Part shown: positions 41,870 to 52,484 of the stretch, in pieces
Layout: each line of letters starts with the position of its first letter
Position numbering within the stretch: the stretch's first letter is position 1
Source: Mesaphorura yosii
Lineage: Eukaryota; Arthropoda; Collembola; Poduromorpha; Tullbergiidae
Assembly: GCA_009869945.1 (NCBI GenBank)
Contig: WIXG01000397.1
Coordinates: 1-64,000, forward strand
DNA: 64,000 nucleotides
Direction of reading: 5' to 3'
Translations under genes and position numbers: made by a program
The notes under the pieces: generated by a model
Seen by the model: only the letters and a program-made list of their open reading frames with translations
Told to the model about the DNA's origin: nothing
Databases searched by the model: none

Positions 41870-43287
41870 ATGGCTTTGTGGGGATCTATTGCGGGGATCA
41901 CGTTTGCTCTTCTGAGACTCGGGCTCGCTGGCAGCGCCAACACAAATGCAGGTAACTTGCTTCTGCATCAGCGCTAATTAGCATTAGCATTCAGCGATTT
42001 ATTCCTCGTCCAGAGACACGAATTGGGAATCGCACCGTCGCTGAGGTCGTCGCGGCCAGCGACCTGCCCTCCTACTCCTTGATTTGCCCTCTGTCGCACT
42101 CCGTCTGCTTCCAGCAGTGCTACGACCCCGTACTGGAAGACTGCGTCGACGACCGAATCGCGTGCCCCAAAGGCCAGGTCCGGTGTGGGAATTCGGGATG
42201 CTATGCCCGAGGCCCAGGCAGCGAGAAGGAATGTATCCAGCTAGGCCCGACAGCCAAGACGGCTCCGATCCTTTGTCAGCGGGGTGAGCGCGTCTGCGGA
42301 TGGCGGTGCTACAATCCTGCGGCGCAGGCCTGCCTGGACGACGGCTGGATCTGCCCGCTGGGCCAGAGCATGTGCGGTAGCTACAATTGCTACGATCCCA
42401 CCCGCGAGCACTGCATCGGACCTGCGAGTTATCAGATTGTCTGCCCGTTGGGGGAGAAGCTCTGCGGCTACAGCTGCTACGACCCTGCGGTCAATGTTTG
42501 TTTTAACGACACGGCGCAGGGGCACTCACAGAGCCCGACACGGCGCACAGAAGTCCTTTGCAACCGAGGCGAGCGGGCATGCGGACGACGTTGCTACGAT
42601 CCCAACTCGGAGGAGGTGAACGGCAAAGAGTTGCGGTGTACGGAGGCGGGGGCGTTGTGCCCTCCGGGGCATGAAGGCTGCGACCGCTGGAAGTGCTTCT
42701 CGCCCGCGGATGGGCAAACGTGCCACGAAGACCGGAGTCTGAAGTGCGATGCGGGCTGGGAGCCGTGCGGAGACGACGGCTGGGAGTGCTACGACCTCGA
42801 GAGGGAAGACTGCTTTCCGGAAGCCCGCAACAAAATCTGTTACAAAGGACGGAGCCCTTGCGATCTTGACCTTTGTCACTGGGCTCATAATGAAACCTGC
42901 TACCCCAGCGGGACCCAACCTGGTTACGGCTCGCACGTCTGCCCAAAAGAGCTGGGCGTGTGTGGGTACAAATGCTTCGACCCCAACCTGGAGTTTTGTC
43001 ACGTGGGCAGGGGCACACGCGTAGTTTGCGGGGTGGGACAAAGAGGGTGTGGGAACAGGTGCTACGACCCTGCCAAGCAGGTCTGCGCCAGAAAGCGCGA
43101 AGTACTGTGCAAGCCTGGGGAAGATGCATGCGGTGCAATGTGTTTCCGGCCTGATCGGGGTCTCACCTGCTACGATGACCGAACTCTGTGCCGGAAGGGG
43201 AAGCTGGGCTGCGGATGCAAATGCTACAACCCCAAAACGCACTCCTGCCACAAAGTACCGAATGGGGAATGGAGTTGGAGCGATTGA
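41870..43287 (+). CDS. secreted Cys-repeat protein (CxxG...CYDP repeats)
   Basis: Exon 1 (41870-41951) encodes a signal peptide ('GITFALLRLGLAGSA'). A 62-bp intron follows, and exon 2 runs 42014-43287; total 451 residues. The mature protein is about ten tandem units of roughly 30-45 residues with the pattern C-P-x-G-x4-C-G-x3-C-Y-D-P-x(5-7)-C, for example 'CPLGEKLCGYSCYDPAVNVC'. Ten to twelve percent of residues are Cys. The repeats suggest a disulfide-stabilised extracellular protein such as a cuticular, eggshell or glue component. I do not recognise a named family. It is divergent from the calpain gene, and the pair is duplicated together. AATAAA near 43369. Confidence 0.85.
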
Positions 43288-44106
43288 GGGCGGGTAGGAA
43301 TCAGTTGAGTTTGAATTCTGTCTTTGTGTTGCGTCGTTGCCTGCATATTTTCATTGCTTGCTTGCCTCAATAAATTTACTACTCGAACTGTCGAACGAGG
43401 ATGCTTTGTTTGCGTTGCTCTTCTCTTATCTTTGCACATTGAGTATGTGAATATATATAATTAGCGACATGCCGAGCCTATAGTCTCCATTTGGATTGAT
43501 TACATCAAACTGCATGCAAATGCAAACCTGGTTGAAGTCATTGAATTCCCAGTAGCAGTAGCTGAAGCGTTGAAGCCGACATCCAACCTACTAAGTCTGG
43601 GCTTGACCGGGTCAGGAATGGAAATTCACGATCTAGTGATCGAAGACATTCTCGCCCTGTCCAAATGGAATCTGATTGTCGACGACATTTTCACTTCGGC
43701 AGCCGCTTGAACTTTGCTTGAATGTTGAGGAATTCAACGGCGAGGCTGTACTGGAGTCTTTAGAGATCTTGCAGAGTGGAGGTAGGTAGGCACCGCTTTG
43801 GTGTCTGCGCTCAAAAAAAGGAATTTGATCACAGTTGCAGGTAAGTTCGTAAATTACGAGACCAGAAATAGGAAACGAATCATTAAATAATATTAAGTGA
43901 GTTTCGTAATTAAAAGAAGTAATCTAGGAGCGTTCAATGAGCAAGCAAGCAAGCAGCATCACGAGCACAATTATGCAGGGAACCATCGTAGCAAGCCAGG
44001 GGCTGTTCATCCAAACCGATGGGGATCTCGTTTTGGGTCCGCGAACACAGTAGCAACGGAAGGATCCCTCACCATGTACTCGTACTTTTATTCATCATTT
44101 GTACAT
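43288..44106. other. intergenic region with one degraded fragment
   Basis: Apart from the open fragment at 43470-43710, no coding sequence is seen. Confidence 0.35.
43470..43710 (+). pseudogene. possible leucine-rich-repeat gene fragment
   Basis: About 80 open codons ending TGA at 43708-43710. They include 'LKPTSNLLSLGLTGSGMEIH' and 'VIEDILALSKWNLIVDD', with the Leu spacing of LRR or F-box/LRR proteins such as the one ending at 63861. No start, no further exons. Confidence 0.25.
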
Positions 44107-45016
44107 TTAACACTTCTCCTCCTGCCATCTCTTGTACCCTGGATAACATTGGTGTGTAGCAGGCACCGTCACAGGAGCACAATCACTCATCTTCCTACAT
44201 GCTGGAATCGGTTCCCCAGGTGCGGTAAACAACCGCTCCCCCTTCCCTTTGCAGTACCCCTTCGTCGTGCTTTGATAGCAACCTCCATCCTCTGGATTCC
44301 GAAAGTAAAATTTCGCCAACCCCGTTGCAGGTGACTCAGGACATGGATTCGGTTCACAGATGGGTTCATATGTAGTCGCATTGTACACGTACCACTCACG
44401 TTGTTCACATGGTCCTTGTGTCCATGCCCAGAAACATTGTGCGTATTTGGCAGAGTAGATTAATGGTCGAGCACATTGATGATGATCACAGTCGCAATCG
44501 CCTTGTTCAGTTTCGGGTAATGCGAAGAATCGCATATTTGCCGGGCAGGATTCTGTAGAGCCAATTTCGACGAGTTTTCCGGTTGCTGGGTTTATGCGGA
44601 CATGGGCCATGTCGTCCTCTTCCTCTTTGCATATGGTGGCACTTCCGGCACTCTTCTCTCTCGCATCGACATTTGCTTCACGGGCAGAAATCTTATCCTC
44701 ACGTTCTTTCAATTTCTGTTCACGTTCCACCAGCTGATCTTCTCGTAGACGGAAATTTTGTTCACGTTCTTCCAGATTTCGTTCACGGTCTGCGAGGCTT
44801 AGCTGAAGTTCGTCAACCGGGGTTGGAGTTGTGGTTCTGCAAACGGGTGCCAAGGTTTAATTAATACTCACCGGACTTGATTAGGTATTGCTTTACGTAC
44901 TTTCGACGACGTTGTGCGGTGACTTGTCCAGAGTTGAAGCAGATCACAAGCAGCACAAATATCAAGGCGGTTCTGCTAAATCTGAGCCGGTGGTGTCTTT
45001 GAATTGGTGACTTCAT
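44107..45016 (-). CDS. secreted DUF4789-like protein with coiled-coil N-part
   Basis: Exon 1, 44901-45016, encodes 'MKSPIQRHHRLRFSRTALIF' and then a hydrophobic leader ending 'GQVTAQRRRK'. A 64-bp intron and exon 2, 44107-44836, give 281 residues. A charged heptad region of about 45 residues (repeated 'EREQ' and 'LxERE' units) should form a coiled coil. The C-terminal half is Cys-rich: 'CFWAWTQGPCEQREWYVYN', 'CEPNPCPESPATGLAKFYF' and 'GGCYQSTTKGYCKGKGERL'. This matches the layout of the DUF4789 domain of arthropod secreted proteins of unknown function. CAG repeats lie just before the ATG (5' UTR). Confidence 0.8.
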
Positions 45017-45943
45017 GCTGCTGCTGCTGCTGCTGTGTTCTGATCTGATACTTTAGTGCAAATGAAACAACTCATACTTTCACATTTACCAGTTTATGTG
45101 AGATTTGTCTTCCTTGAGAAGCACAAGTTTCATAAGCTTGCACTTTTATTACTTAACGAACGTGGGTGGAAAGTGATGGTAAAGAGAAATCAACAAGTCC
45201 ATTTTCGTTTCATCTGCTCTGCACGTATTATTCATGTAACCAATTTTATTGGTGACCTCCGGTCCCATTTCACTACATAGCCACACCAGGAGATGAAATT
45301 TTTCTCAATTGTTTAGCCCTCGATATTTCTTTTTCTTGCTATGGCCGTGGAAATTATAAAGCATAAAGGTTGGGCAAGCTTACAATGCATGATGATGTAT
45401 ATCAGGATGAGTACAATTTCTCAGTCCTGCGGCTTCTACAGGGTGTTTCGATCCCGAAAATTCATTTAAGGAAAAATGGGCACCTCCATACGAGACGGGT
45501 TTTTTGAGTTTTGGTACGACTACGCGAAGAAACCCATTCCTAGCATTTTCTTCAATACTGTAAATGGTGTATGAGTTGAGAAGTTGTACTAGAAGCCGTG
45601 GTTCTTCATGATCGTGAATTTACCTGTCTTGTCCTTCACAGAGAATTTAACGACCAGTGACCAGTATCCTTTAGACGTTGGCGCCATTAACAACGAAAGA
45701 ACGCGAACGTGCGGGTCAAGTGTTTGTGTTGGGTGATGTCACGATGGTTGCTTCATTCTTTCATTCATTAAACCAATTAAATGGATAATACTTGAAAGAA
45801 AAGTGAATTAAAGAAGTCAAACATTTCTTTTTTGCATAAAAATATAAAATAGCACGGGCGCTGCTTCACCGAATCTACAACTTCACTCCAACTGAACTCC
45901 AGTTGAACTGAATCGCAGTCAGAATCGCACTCACTCAATCACC
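45017..45943. promoter_or_regulatory. intergenic region with TATA-like box for C2 gene
   Basis: AATATAAAATAGC at about 45841-45853 lies about 95 bp before the ATG of the C2-domain gene and is a plausible core promoter. Otherwise no gene seen. Confidence 0.35.
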
Positions 45944-46378
45944 ATGAATTCAAAGCTCCAATTTGTCGCCGCCGCCTTTGTGCCCACGGCTCAGGGGTTT
46001 CAGCTCTCATTCTCTGGGCGTGACCTGCCGAACACGAACCCTTTCAACGGCCCGCCGGACAGCTACAGCCACATCAACGTTTACTACCAGCCCAACCCGC
46101 AGACGCAGTACGTGCTCCTCGGCCGGACGGACCAGATTTCCAACTTCCGCAATCCGAACTGGCCGGAACCCTTCACGTCCACATACGGCGGAGAAACGGG
46201 CCAGCGGCTGAAGGTGGAACTGTACGACGAAGACTCGCCGGAGGCGGACGAGTTCATGAGCTGGATAGAAACCACCCTCTGGGACATTGTCCACTCAGGC
46301 ACCATCAACAGGGACCTGATTGGCTTGGAGCAGGGCTATCTGATTGTGAAGGTGATGGACGACCAGAAGGCGAGTTAA
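45944..46378 (+). CDS. small single C2-domain protein
   Basis: Intronless, 144 residues. Almost the whole protein is one C2 domain: 'LSFSGRDLPNTNPFNGPPDS' (calcium loop 1 region), 'LGRTDQISNFRNPNWPEPF' (typical 'NP.W' strand) and 'LKVELYDEDSPEADEFM' (loop 3 acidic residues). The 'LGRTxxIxNxxNPxW' block is most like the first C2 domain of copines. There is no vWA domain, so this is a solo C2 protein, perhaps a calcium-dependent membrane binder. AATAAA near 46454. Confidence 0.8.
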   Translation: MNSKLQFVAAAFVPTAQGFQLSFSGRDLPNTNPFNGPPDSYSHINVYYQPNPQTQYVLLGRTDQISNFRNPNWPEPFTSTYGGETGQRLKVELYDEDSPEADEFMSWIETTLWDIVHSGTINRDLIGLEQGYLIVKVMDDQKAS

Positions 46379-46850
46379 GATTTAAGCTATGAATTGTATT
46401 GGCTTCTCGTCGTAAATGTTAGAATTAACAAATTCACACTGTTTTTGTTTATGAATAAAGTCGATACACACGGCTTTAAGCATATGATTGTCATTAGCAA
46501 ACTGGGCAGCACATGTTCCACGTTAACTTGTCGTCAGTCCATCAACATTTTATGCAATTACGTAAGAGGTAAGACCCCACAACACAAGCAAGTTTTTATC
46601 ATTGGACTTGAACTTGGACTGGATTGGACTGTACGACACATCAACAGCGTTGAATGGTGTACGCTACTTACTGTTCTCTACTTGAAACTTGACCTTGTGC
46701 TAATGCTGACACTCTTGCTGATGTGTTGAATACGCTAAACCATTCAGTCTTACTTTGCCCTTGGCTTTTGTTGTTGTGCTATGCACCTACGCCGTCCTGT
46801 TTTCTACTTTCAACTTCGGCTTCGACTTTCCAGACATTCGACGATTAAAC
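46379..46850. other. intergenic region, no supported gene
   Basis: Contains the 3' UTR of the C2 gene and the promoter of the P450 gene. Nothing else is recognised. Confidence 0.4.
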
Positions 46851-48471
46851 ATGATTGCATTCGTGCTTGTTTGCGTGTTCATCTTCGCCTTCGTTTCCCA
46901 GAGGAAGCCGAAGAATTTCCCTTCGGGTAAGAAATCTTGCACATTCGCCAGGTTTGCCGGAGTGCTGCCTTTTGACATGCTTATCAGCTTGCTGTCCTGA
47001 TTTCAGGGCCCTGGGGCATTCCCCTGCTCGGTCACCTTCCACTTCTCGGGTTGGAACCACATGTGAAGGCGATGCAATGGAAATCCACGTACGGCCCCAT
47101 CCTCGGCGTTAACTTTGGCTCCTTCCCGTGCGTCATCATTTCCGACTACCACCTGGCCAAGGAGGCCCTCGCCCTGGAGAGCTTCTCGGATCGACCCCTC
47201 CTGCAGTTCAGTTTCGACCGATCGGGCGGACACGGGCACGTGGAGGGCGTCGGCATGACAAGCGGGCGGGCGTGGAGGGCGTCGGCATGACAAGCGAGCG
47301 GGCGTGGAGGGAGCAGCGCGGCTTCACGCATCGCGGTCTCCGTCAAATCGGCGGTTTCGGAACCCGTTCGATGGAAGCCATCATTCTGGAGCAAATGCAA
47401 GAGCTTCTGAAGCGCCTTGAGCCGCATGCTGAGGCTCGGATCCCCATCGCAACCTACGCCCTCTTCAATGTGGCGGTCGTCAACGTCATTTGGGGCATCA
47501 CAGCCGGGGAGCCTTTCGACCACGACGACCAGAAACTTCAGCACGTTTCGCGGCTGCTCATCGACGGCTTTTCGGAGGTGAGTATGCTCTCTTTGGTAAG
47601 CATCTTCCTTCCTTGGCTCCGCATTTTCCCCGACCGGTTCACCGGGCAAGCCGACTTGGAGAATCACTACAAACCAATCGTGGCATTCATGAAGCCGTAC
47701 GTCGAGCATTGGCAGACACATATGTCCGGCCAGCCCCGCGACTTCACCGATGCGTATATTGACGAAATCAAAAACACAACGGATTCGACCTCGAGTTTCC
47801 ACCAAAGCCGGGCGGCCTACTCGCTGCCAACGACGCTGCTGGATTTGTTCATCGCTGGCTCCGAGACTTCGTCGACGGCGCTCAGGTGGACCTGCTTGCT
47901 TCTGGCTCGCTACCCCGCCGTGCAGGAGCGGCTTGTGCACGAAATCGAGGCCGTGCTAGGCGTAGGCGTTCACTGCCGCTGCCCTTCGCTCGCCGACCGC
48001 CCCGCCATGCCGTACATCGAAGCCGTCATCCATGAAGTCCTGCGCTTCCGACCGATCGCTCCTCTCGGATTCTACCACTCCACGGCGGAGGCCGTCCACT
48101 TCCACGGGCACGACATTCCGAAGGGCACGATGGTGTTTGCCAACGTGCACGAAGCCCATTTCAATCGGGAGCTGTGGGGCGACGACGCGGAGGAGTTTCG
48201 CCCGGAGCGGTGGCTCAAATCTGACGGCGGCAGCGGCAAGGTGCTGGAATTCGTGAAGCGAGAGGGCTTCTTCCCGTTTTTGAGTGAGAAGCGTGTTTGT
48301 ATTGGAGAACAGCTCGCCCACGATGAGCTCCTTCTTTTCACTGTTGGCCTCATGCAGAAATTCCGTGTCGACGTGGACCCGAGCAACCCTTTACCGACTC
48401 TGGACCCCAAACTGGGCGGCACGACACAGAGACCCAAGCCCCATAAATTACTCTTCACGCCGAGAGCGTGA
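46851..48471 (+). pseudogene. cytochrome P450 (CYP2-clan-like), frame broken by 32-bp tandem duplication
   Basis: Microsomal haem-thiolate monooxygenase. Exon 1, 46851-46926, gives the membrane anchor ('MIAFVLVCVFIFAFVSQRKP'). An 80-bp intron follows; exon 2 starts 'GPWGIPLLGHLPLLG'. Recognised parts: helix C 'RAWREQRGF', helix I 'FIAGSETSS', ExxR 'EVLR', 'FRPERW', and haem loop 'FLSEKRVCIGEQLA' near the end. A 32-bp unit is repeated in tandem at 47240-47303 just before helix C and shifts the frame. Removing one unit restores 503 codons including stop. In the haem loop the usually invariant Gly before [RK]xC is Glu (SEKRVC). As written it cannot make a full P450; a recent mutation, allele or assembly artefact are all possible. 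Confidence 0.85.
47240..47303 (+). repeat. 32-bp tandem duplication inside P450 gene
   Basis: Units 47240-47271 and 47272-47303 differ at one base (AAGCGGGCGG versus AAGCGAGCGG). The 32-bp length is not a multiple of three, hence the frameshift. Confidence 0.95.
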
Positions 48472-48658
48472 ATTGCAGTCTGCAGTGTGTGTATTTTTTA
48501 CAGAATTCACAATTTTATTAACTAAATCCATACAAAACAAAAATTTTAATGGCGCAGCGTATTTTAATGGTCATTTGTTGGTAATAATCAGTAAATACTG
48601 ATTCAGAGATTTACACACATGCAGTGGGTGATAAGAAATCTAAGCCCTTCGCGTATTT

Positions 48659-49931
48659 CTAGACACATATCGAGGCTGAGGTGGAAGACTTGTGAGCCTG
48701 CGCCTTGTCAGGATGCTTGCTCCTCAGATGAACGTGGAGTCCTCTGCCCTTATGGAACTTCTTTGTACAAAACCCGCATTTCACGCGAGGACGGAGCCCC
48801 CTCGCCTTTGAACTCATCCCTGGGCCTGGCTCGTGTCCTGATTTGGGAATGAAACCTCTTGGCGGTCTTCCCAGTCCCCTCTTCTGAAGACTGCGACTGT
48901 GCAGAGGCTCGCCCGCCGCTACCGCTCGGTTGAATTTTCCGAGGCTGAATTTCTTGACGTCAAGATCCTCCGGGAGAGGATGATTGGTTATGTAATGCTC
49001 GGCGAGGCTCTCGGGGTCCAGCCAGAACTGCTTAGTCCTGGCCCCAGGACACAATTTGCATCGAAATGTAGTAGATAGTTTGGCCGGGACCGGATCACGG
49101 GCGCAGCGCCTAGTGATTGGCGGTGGTCGTACACCCTTCACTCGTGGATGAAGCCTTGGATTGAATTCGGGCTCTGCAAATAGACAAAAACAATAATTAA
49201 TTGATTTACAAATTCATAGATACCAGTTTCATTACTAATTACTGACAGCGAAAGCATACCTTTTACTTACCTTTTGACTTTGCTGCTTGTGCCTCTTTGG
49301 CGACCTTGGCTTCCTTCTCCTTTAACATCTTTGCACTCGTCTTCAGTTCTTGCCTGACTGCCATCAGGCTCCGCTCCAGTTCGCTGCACTTGGTCGTAAT
49401 TTCAGTGAGTTGATTGACCGTCAATTGGTTTTGGCGGCCCCGCTCCTCCAGCGCCTTTACCTTTACTGTGAGTTGATTGATCATTACCCGATCTTGCCGC
49501 TCTCGCTCCTCCACCGTTTCTAACTTGGCAGTGAATTCATCAATCATTAGCTGGCATTGGCGGTCTCGCTCCTCTAGCGTTTCTACCTTCGCTATTAAGT
49601 TCTGAATGGTATCAGTATTAACAGCATCGGCGGTGTTTTCAGGGGCTCCATCTATTCCATCACCATCGACGACTGATGCGAATGTGCTGGTACGTGCTTC
49701 GTCGTCGTTAGTTGATTCAGTATCAGTCACCACCAGAACTTGGATTTCGGCATCGAAGACGTTGCTATCTTGTTCTTGCTCCCCCAGGTTGTCAACCTCG
49801 TCCGTTTCGGTTCCAGGAGCAGGAGCAGGGTTAGGCTCCACAGGCTCAGGCGATGGCACAGGCGCAGGCGCTGGAACGGGTACAAGACCAAGGAGGTCGG
49901 CAAACTCAGCCAAATCAGAGGCGTCAGCCAT
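48659..49931 (-). CDS. coiled-coil and C2H2 zinc-finger protein (paralog 1)
   Basis: Exon 1, 49271-49931 (ATG 49931), and exon 2, 48659-49173, are separated by a 97-bp intron; 391 residues. The N-terminal region has a Pro/Val/Ala stretch and an acidic linker. A repeated coiled coil follows, with units like 'KVETLEERDRQCQLMIDEF', 'KLETVEERERQDRVMI' and 'KVKALEERGRQNQLTV'. The C-terminal half has two C2H2-type fingers: 'CKLCPGARTKQFWLDPESL' with 'EHYITNH', and 'CGFCTKKFHKGRGLHVHL' with 'SKH'. Likely a nuclear, oligomeric DNA- or RNA-binding protein. The same architecture occurs at 60926-63141. Confidence 0.82.
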
Positions 49932-50285
49932 CGGCAGGCAGGTGCAGACACTCAATTCACAAATTCTATCATGTGATTTTACTGATTTCAGTGATTTGCA
50001 AAAGATAAGGCGTACAACACGACTTTATTCGATTTGTGAGGTGTGAGTCACGATCAGCAAACAGCAGCAGAGGCTTGACTAGGCTTGCAGGCTGGCGTGG
50101 GCTGGGAAGGAAAAGTGAAAGGGCACAGTTTGAATTGGCGGCCTGAGCCTCGTGCCTTCGGGCTCAGCACGAGCACGGAACAAAGGTTTCTGTTACCTTG
50201 AGAAAGTTCCATATAGCGATGAAGTATCTTTACTCACCCCCTGAATTGATGAAGCAAATCCATTCACCACCCAAAAAGCCCTACA
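49932..50285. other. intergenic region, no supported gene
   Basis: Promoter side of the coiled-coil zinc-finger gene. Nothing else is seen. Confidence 0.35.
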
Positions 50286-51212
50286 TCAATGGAGTGCAAC
50301 AGGTCTTACAGGCCACAGGCCCCCTCCGCTAGGAAGATGAGCGTCACCACGCCCCGCGCCCAGCCTCAGATGGGAAAAACGCGCCTGATTTCGAAGTCGA
50401 GGCCGACGGGTCCCGGGAGCCCCTCCAAATTCTTCGTTTTTTGCATTTTCCAGTGCCCGTCGGCATCTTCGTCGTTGTCGTCGCCGTCGCTGAGCTCCAG
50501 CAGGCTCTTTCGCTCCGTCTCGACTTCGAGCTCCAGTCCGAGATGTTCGATGTGTTTCCGCCAGAAGAAGACGCCCGACTCGAGCAGGCTCTGCATCGTC
50601 CCAGTCATTTAGTTTCGCAAAAGACCGATGAGTAGCGTGGAGCGAAGCACGGCGCCAAGCCGCTGCGGGACGACATGACACAGCGCCTTTGGCGTGTGCT
50701 ACTGACATGCTCCCCTAGCGGACCCACATCCTCAGCAACCGTTCTGGCTCGCCTTCGCTACAAACGAGATGAACACCGACCGTCGAGGAGTCTTGCGCAA
50801 ACGCCACGTCTAGCGGCACGTTGCAATTTCTCGAGCTGTCGTTGCAGTCGCCAGCGAAGTAAATCATTTTATGACCGCTCGCGAGCAGCTTCGACACCGT
50901 ATCATATAGAAGCGGTGGGTTGGGCGCTGTCACGATGGTGGACACAAAATTCTCGTAGCAGCCCGAGAAAATTGAGCCCGACACGGTGACGGCGAGCTGG
51001 AGCTTCGTTCGCGCTCTCGTTTCGCGTGCGAAAAGGCGCATAAATTCAAACGGTCTGCTGCAGAGTGCCAGAACGAAGCCAAGGTCATTGTCTTTCTTCG
51101 GGAGCCATCGAAGGCCATCCAACGTCGCATTAATTTCTACTAGCAACAGCATTAAAAATTCTATTAACTGTCTCGAGCGTCCAAACTGCTCTTCCGTAAA
51201 GAAGGTTGTCAA
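50286..51212 (-). pseudogene. ionotropic-receptor-like remnant
   Basis: An open stretch at 50715-51212 ('RARTKLQLAVTVSGSIFSGC', 'DTVSKLLASGHKMIYFAGDC', 'EGEPERLLRM') resembles the S2 part of divergent ionotropic receptors. A second stretch, 50366-50608, has the pre-M3 pattern 'MQSLLESGVFFWRKHIEHLG' and then an acidic insert. The expected M3 helix appears only after an in-frame TGA ('GWARGVVTLIFLAEGACGL'), and more stops follow. The two stretches cannot be joined in frame between 50608 and 50715, and M1/pore/M2 are absent upstream. I read it as a truncated pseudogene; the family call is moderate. Confidence 0.45.
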
Positions 51213-51371
51213 AGCGTCGGGTCATGCAATGTGCCTAAAATTAAAAAATCCAACTTATCAATTAGCATTTAATATTCATCAGTTGCGAAATAATGATTAA
51301 CATAAGGATCGATAGCTTGATCTGCTATTCTCAACACTTGTCCTCAACACGTCGAACGTCCAACTTACAGA

Positions 51372-52484
51372 ATGACGACCCAAATGGAACTCCGTGTTAT
51401 TCAACGATGCTTATCACTTGTAAGCTGTACGGGTATGCTGGCCTTGGATTGGGACCCCTGCAAGCGAACTCTTAGCCGGGCCTTGTCATCGTGGAAATAC
51501 GCAAGTGCCACTTTCTTTGCCATATCCGGCCCTGTGCAGGCTTGGTTCCAGCTGCAGGCTACTCTGTGCATATTTCAGTCAACCGAACACTTCCTGACTC
51601 AAGGCCTTCGACTTGTAGCCCTCATCTTTCTCCCAGCATTCTTCTTGGCTTCCGTCTGGACTGTGATCATTTTGTGTCGAAGAGATGATGTGGTTCGTCT
51701 GTGTAATCAAATGCTGCACCAAAGTCACAAAATGAACATGGACGGTAAATGTGTTGGAAGACGAGCTAAGTACTTTGAGTACAGTCAGGACATGATGTGC
51801 ATGGCCTTGATCGCCACCATGATCATGCTTAGTGCTTGCGAGGTAATCACCAAGACTGCAGAAGATGGATGGACAGCACTCCAGCTTCTAATCTTTCTAC
51901 TGCACGAAATGTACGAAACAGCAATCGGAGCACTGCAAGCATGGCTCATCTTTACATGCGTCTATCATTTCCTGGTCATTGCAAATGATGGACTGCGAGA
52001 GAACCAGAAAGGTGACAACATAGCACACAAGTACAATACATTGCTTATACTCTCCAACTGTTTCAACGCCACGATATGTACGGAACTTCTTCCGTTGGTC
52101 AAGTACATGCTGAGTGGTCTGGCAATGGTCGGCTTAGGAGTCACGATCCGAATGGAAGCAACAGACATGGCAATGCTTAGCTTTAAAGTGGTATTCTTCA
52201 TATGCGTGCTGTACATTTGGGTAGGATTGGTAATTGCAGGAAATATGATGAGCTCAGTGTGGTCATCGGGTCAGAATTACGTGCAGAAAATGAAACAACA
52301 GCAGACGTGGAGGACAAATACTGGACAAGCAGTAAAAATTGAAAGGGAGGTCATTCGGTCACTGTTTCCGATCCGTGTCACAATCGGTGGACTGTATCAC
52401 ATGGAGAAGGAAGCCAAGCAGACCCTGATCTACTTCCTCATCACTGGAACCATGAACATGCTGCTTCTAATGTCCAGAAAATAG
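51372..52484 (+). CDS. gustatory-type chemoreceptor, single exon (array member 1)
   Basis: Intact 370-residue receptor starting 'MTTQMELRVIQRCLSLVSCT'. About seven helices, with a loop motif 'CRRDDVVRLCNQML', a helix motif 'CVYHFLVIANDGL', and a C-terminus 'GGLYHMEKEAKQTLIYFLI' then 'GTMNMLLLMS'. The second intact member at 57714 has the same motifs ('WRRADVAYLLNQML', 'CTYHFLIIVENSL', 'AGLYHMEKKAKLTLIDFII'), so this is a local family. It lacks the classic insect TYhhhhhQF ending and has this 'GTxNMLLL' ending in its place. Confidence 0.85.
   Translation: MTTQMELRVIQRCLSLVSCTGMLALDWDPCKRTLSRALSSWKYASATFFAISGPVQAWFQLQATLCIFQSTEHFLTQGLRLVALIFLPAFFLASVWTVIILCRRDDVVRLCNQMLHQSHKMNMDGKCVGRRAKYFEYSQDMMCMALIATMIMLSACEVITKTAEDGWTALQLLIFLLHEMYETAIGALQAWLIFTCVYHFLVIANDGLRENQKGDNIAHKYNTLLILSNCFNATICTELLPLVKYMLSGLAMVGLGVTIRMEATDMAMLSFKVVFFICVLYIWVGLVIAGNMMSSVWSSGQNYVQKMKQQQTWRTNTGQAVKIEREVIRSLFPIRVTIGGLYHMEKEAKQTLIYFLITGTMNMLLLMSRK

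Larger units (their letters stand above)
38745..43287. repeat. segmental duplication, copy B (intact)
   Basis: Counterpart of 7780-14216 in the same orientation, about 31 kb apart. Both genes are open and there is no transposon at the site that carries hAT in copy A. Confidence 0.85.

Noticed and set aside
44992-45045. CTG/CAG run as a coding poly-Gln
   Set aside because: It lies just before the ATG of the DUF4789-like gene on the minus strand, so it is 5' UTR rather than protein.
47240-47303. tandem repeat removed as a small intron in the P450
   Set aside because: No consensus donor or acceptor borders it, and removing exactly one 32-bp unit restores the frame, which points to duplication rather than splicing.
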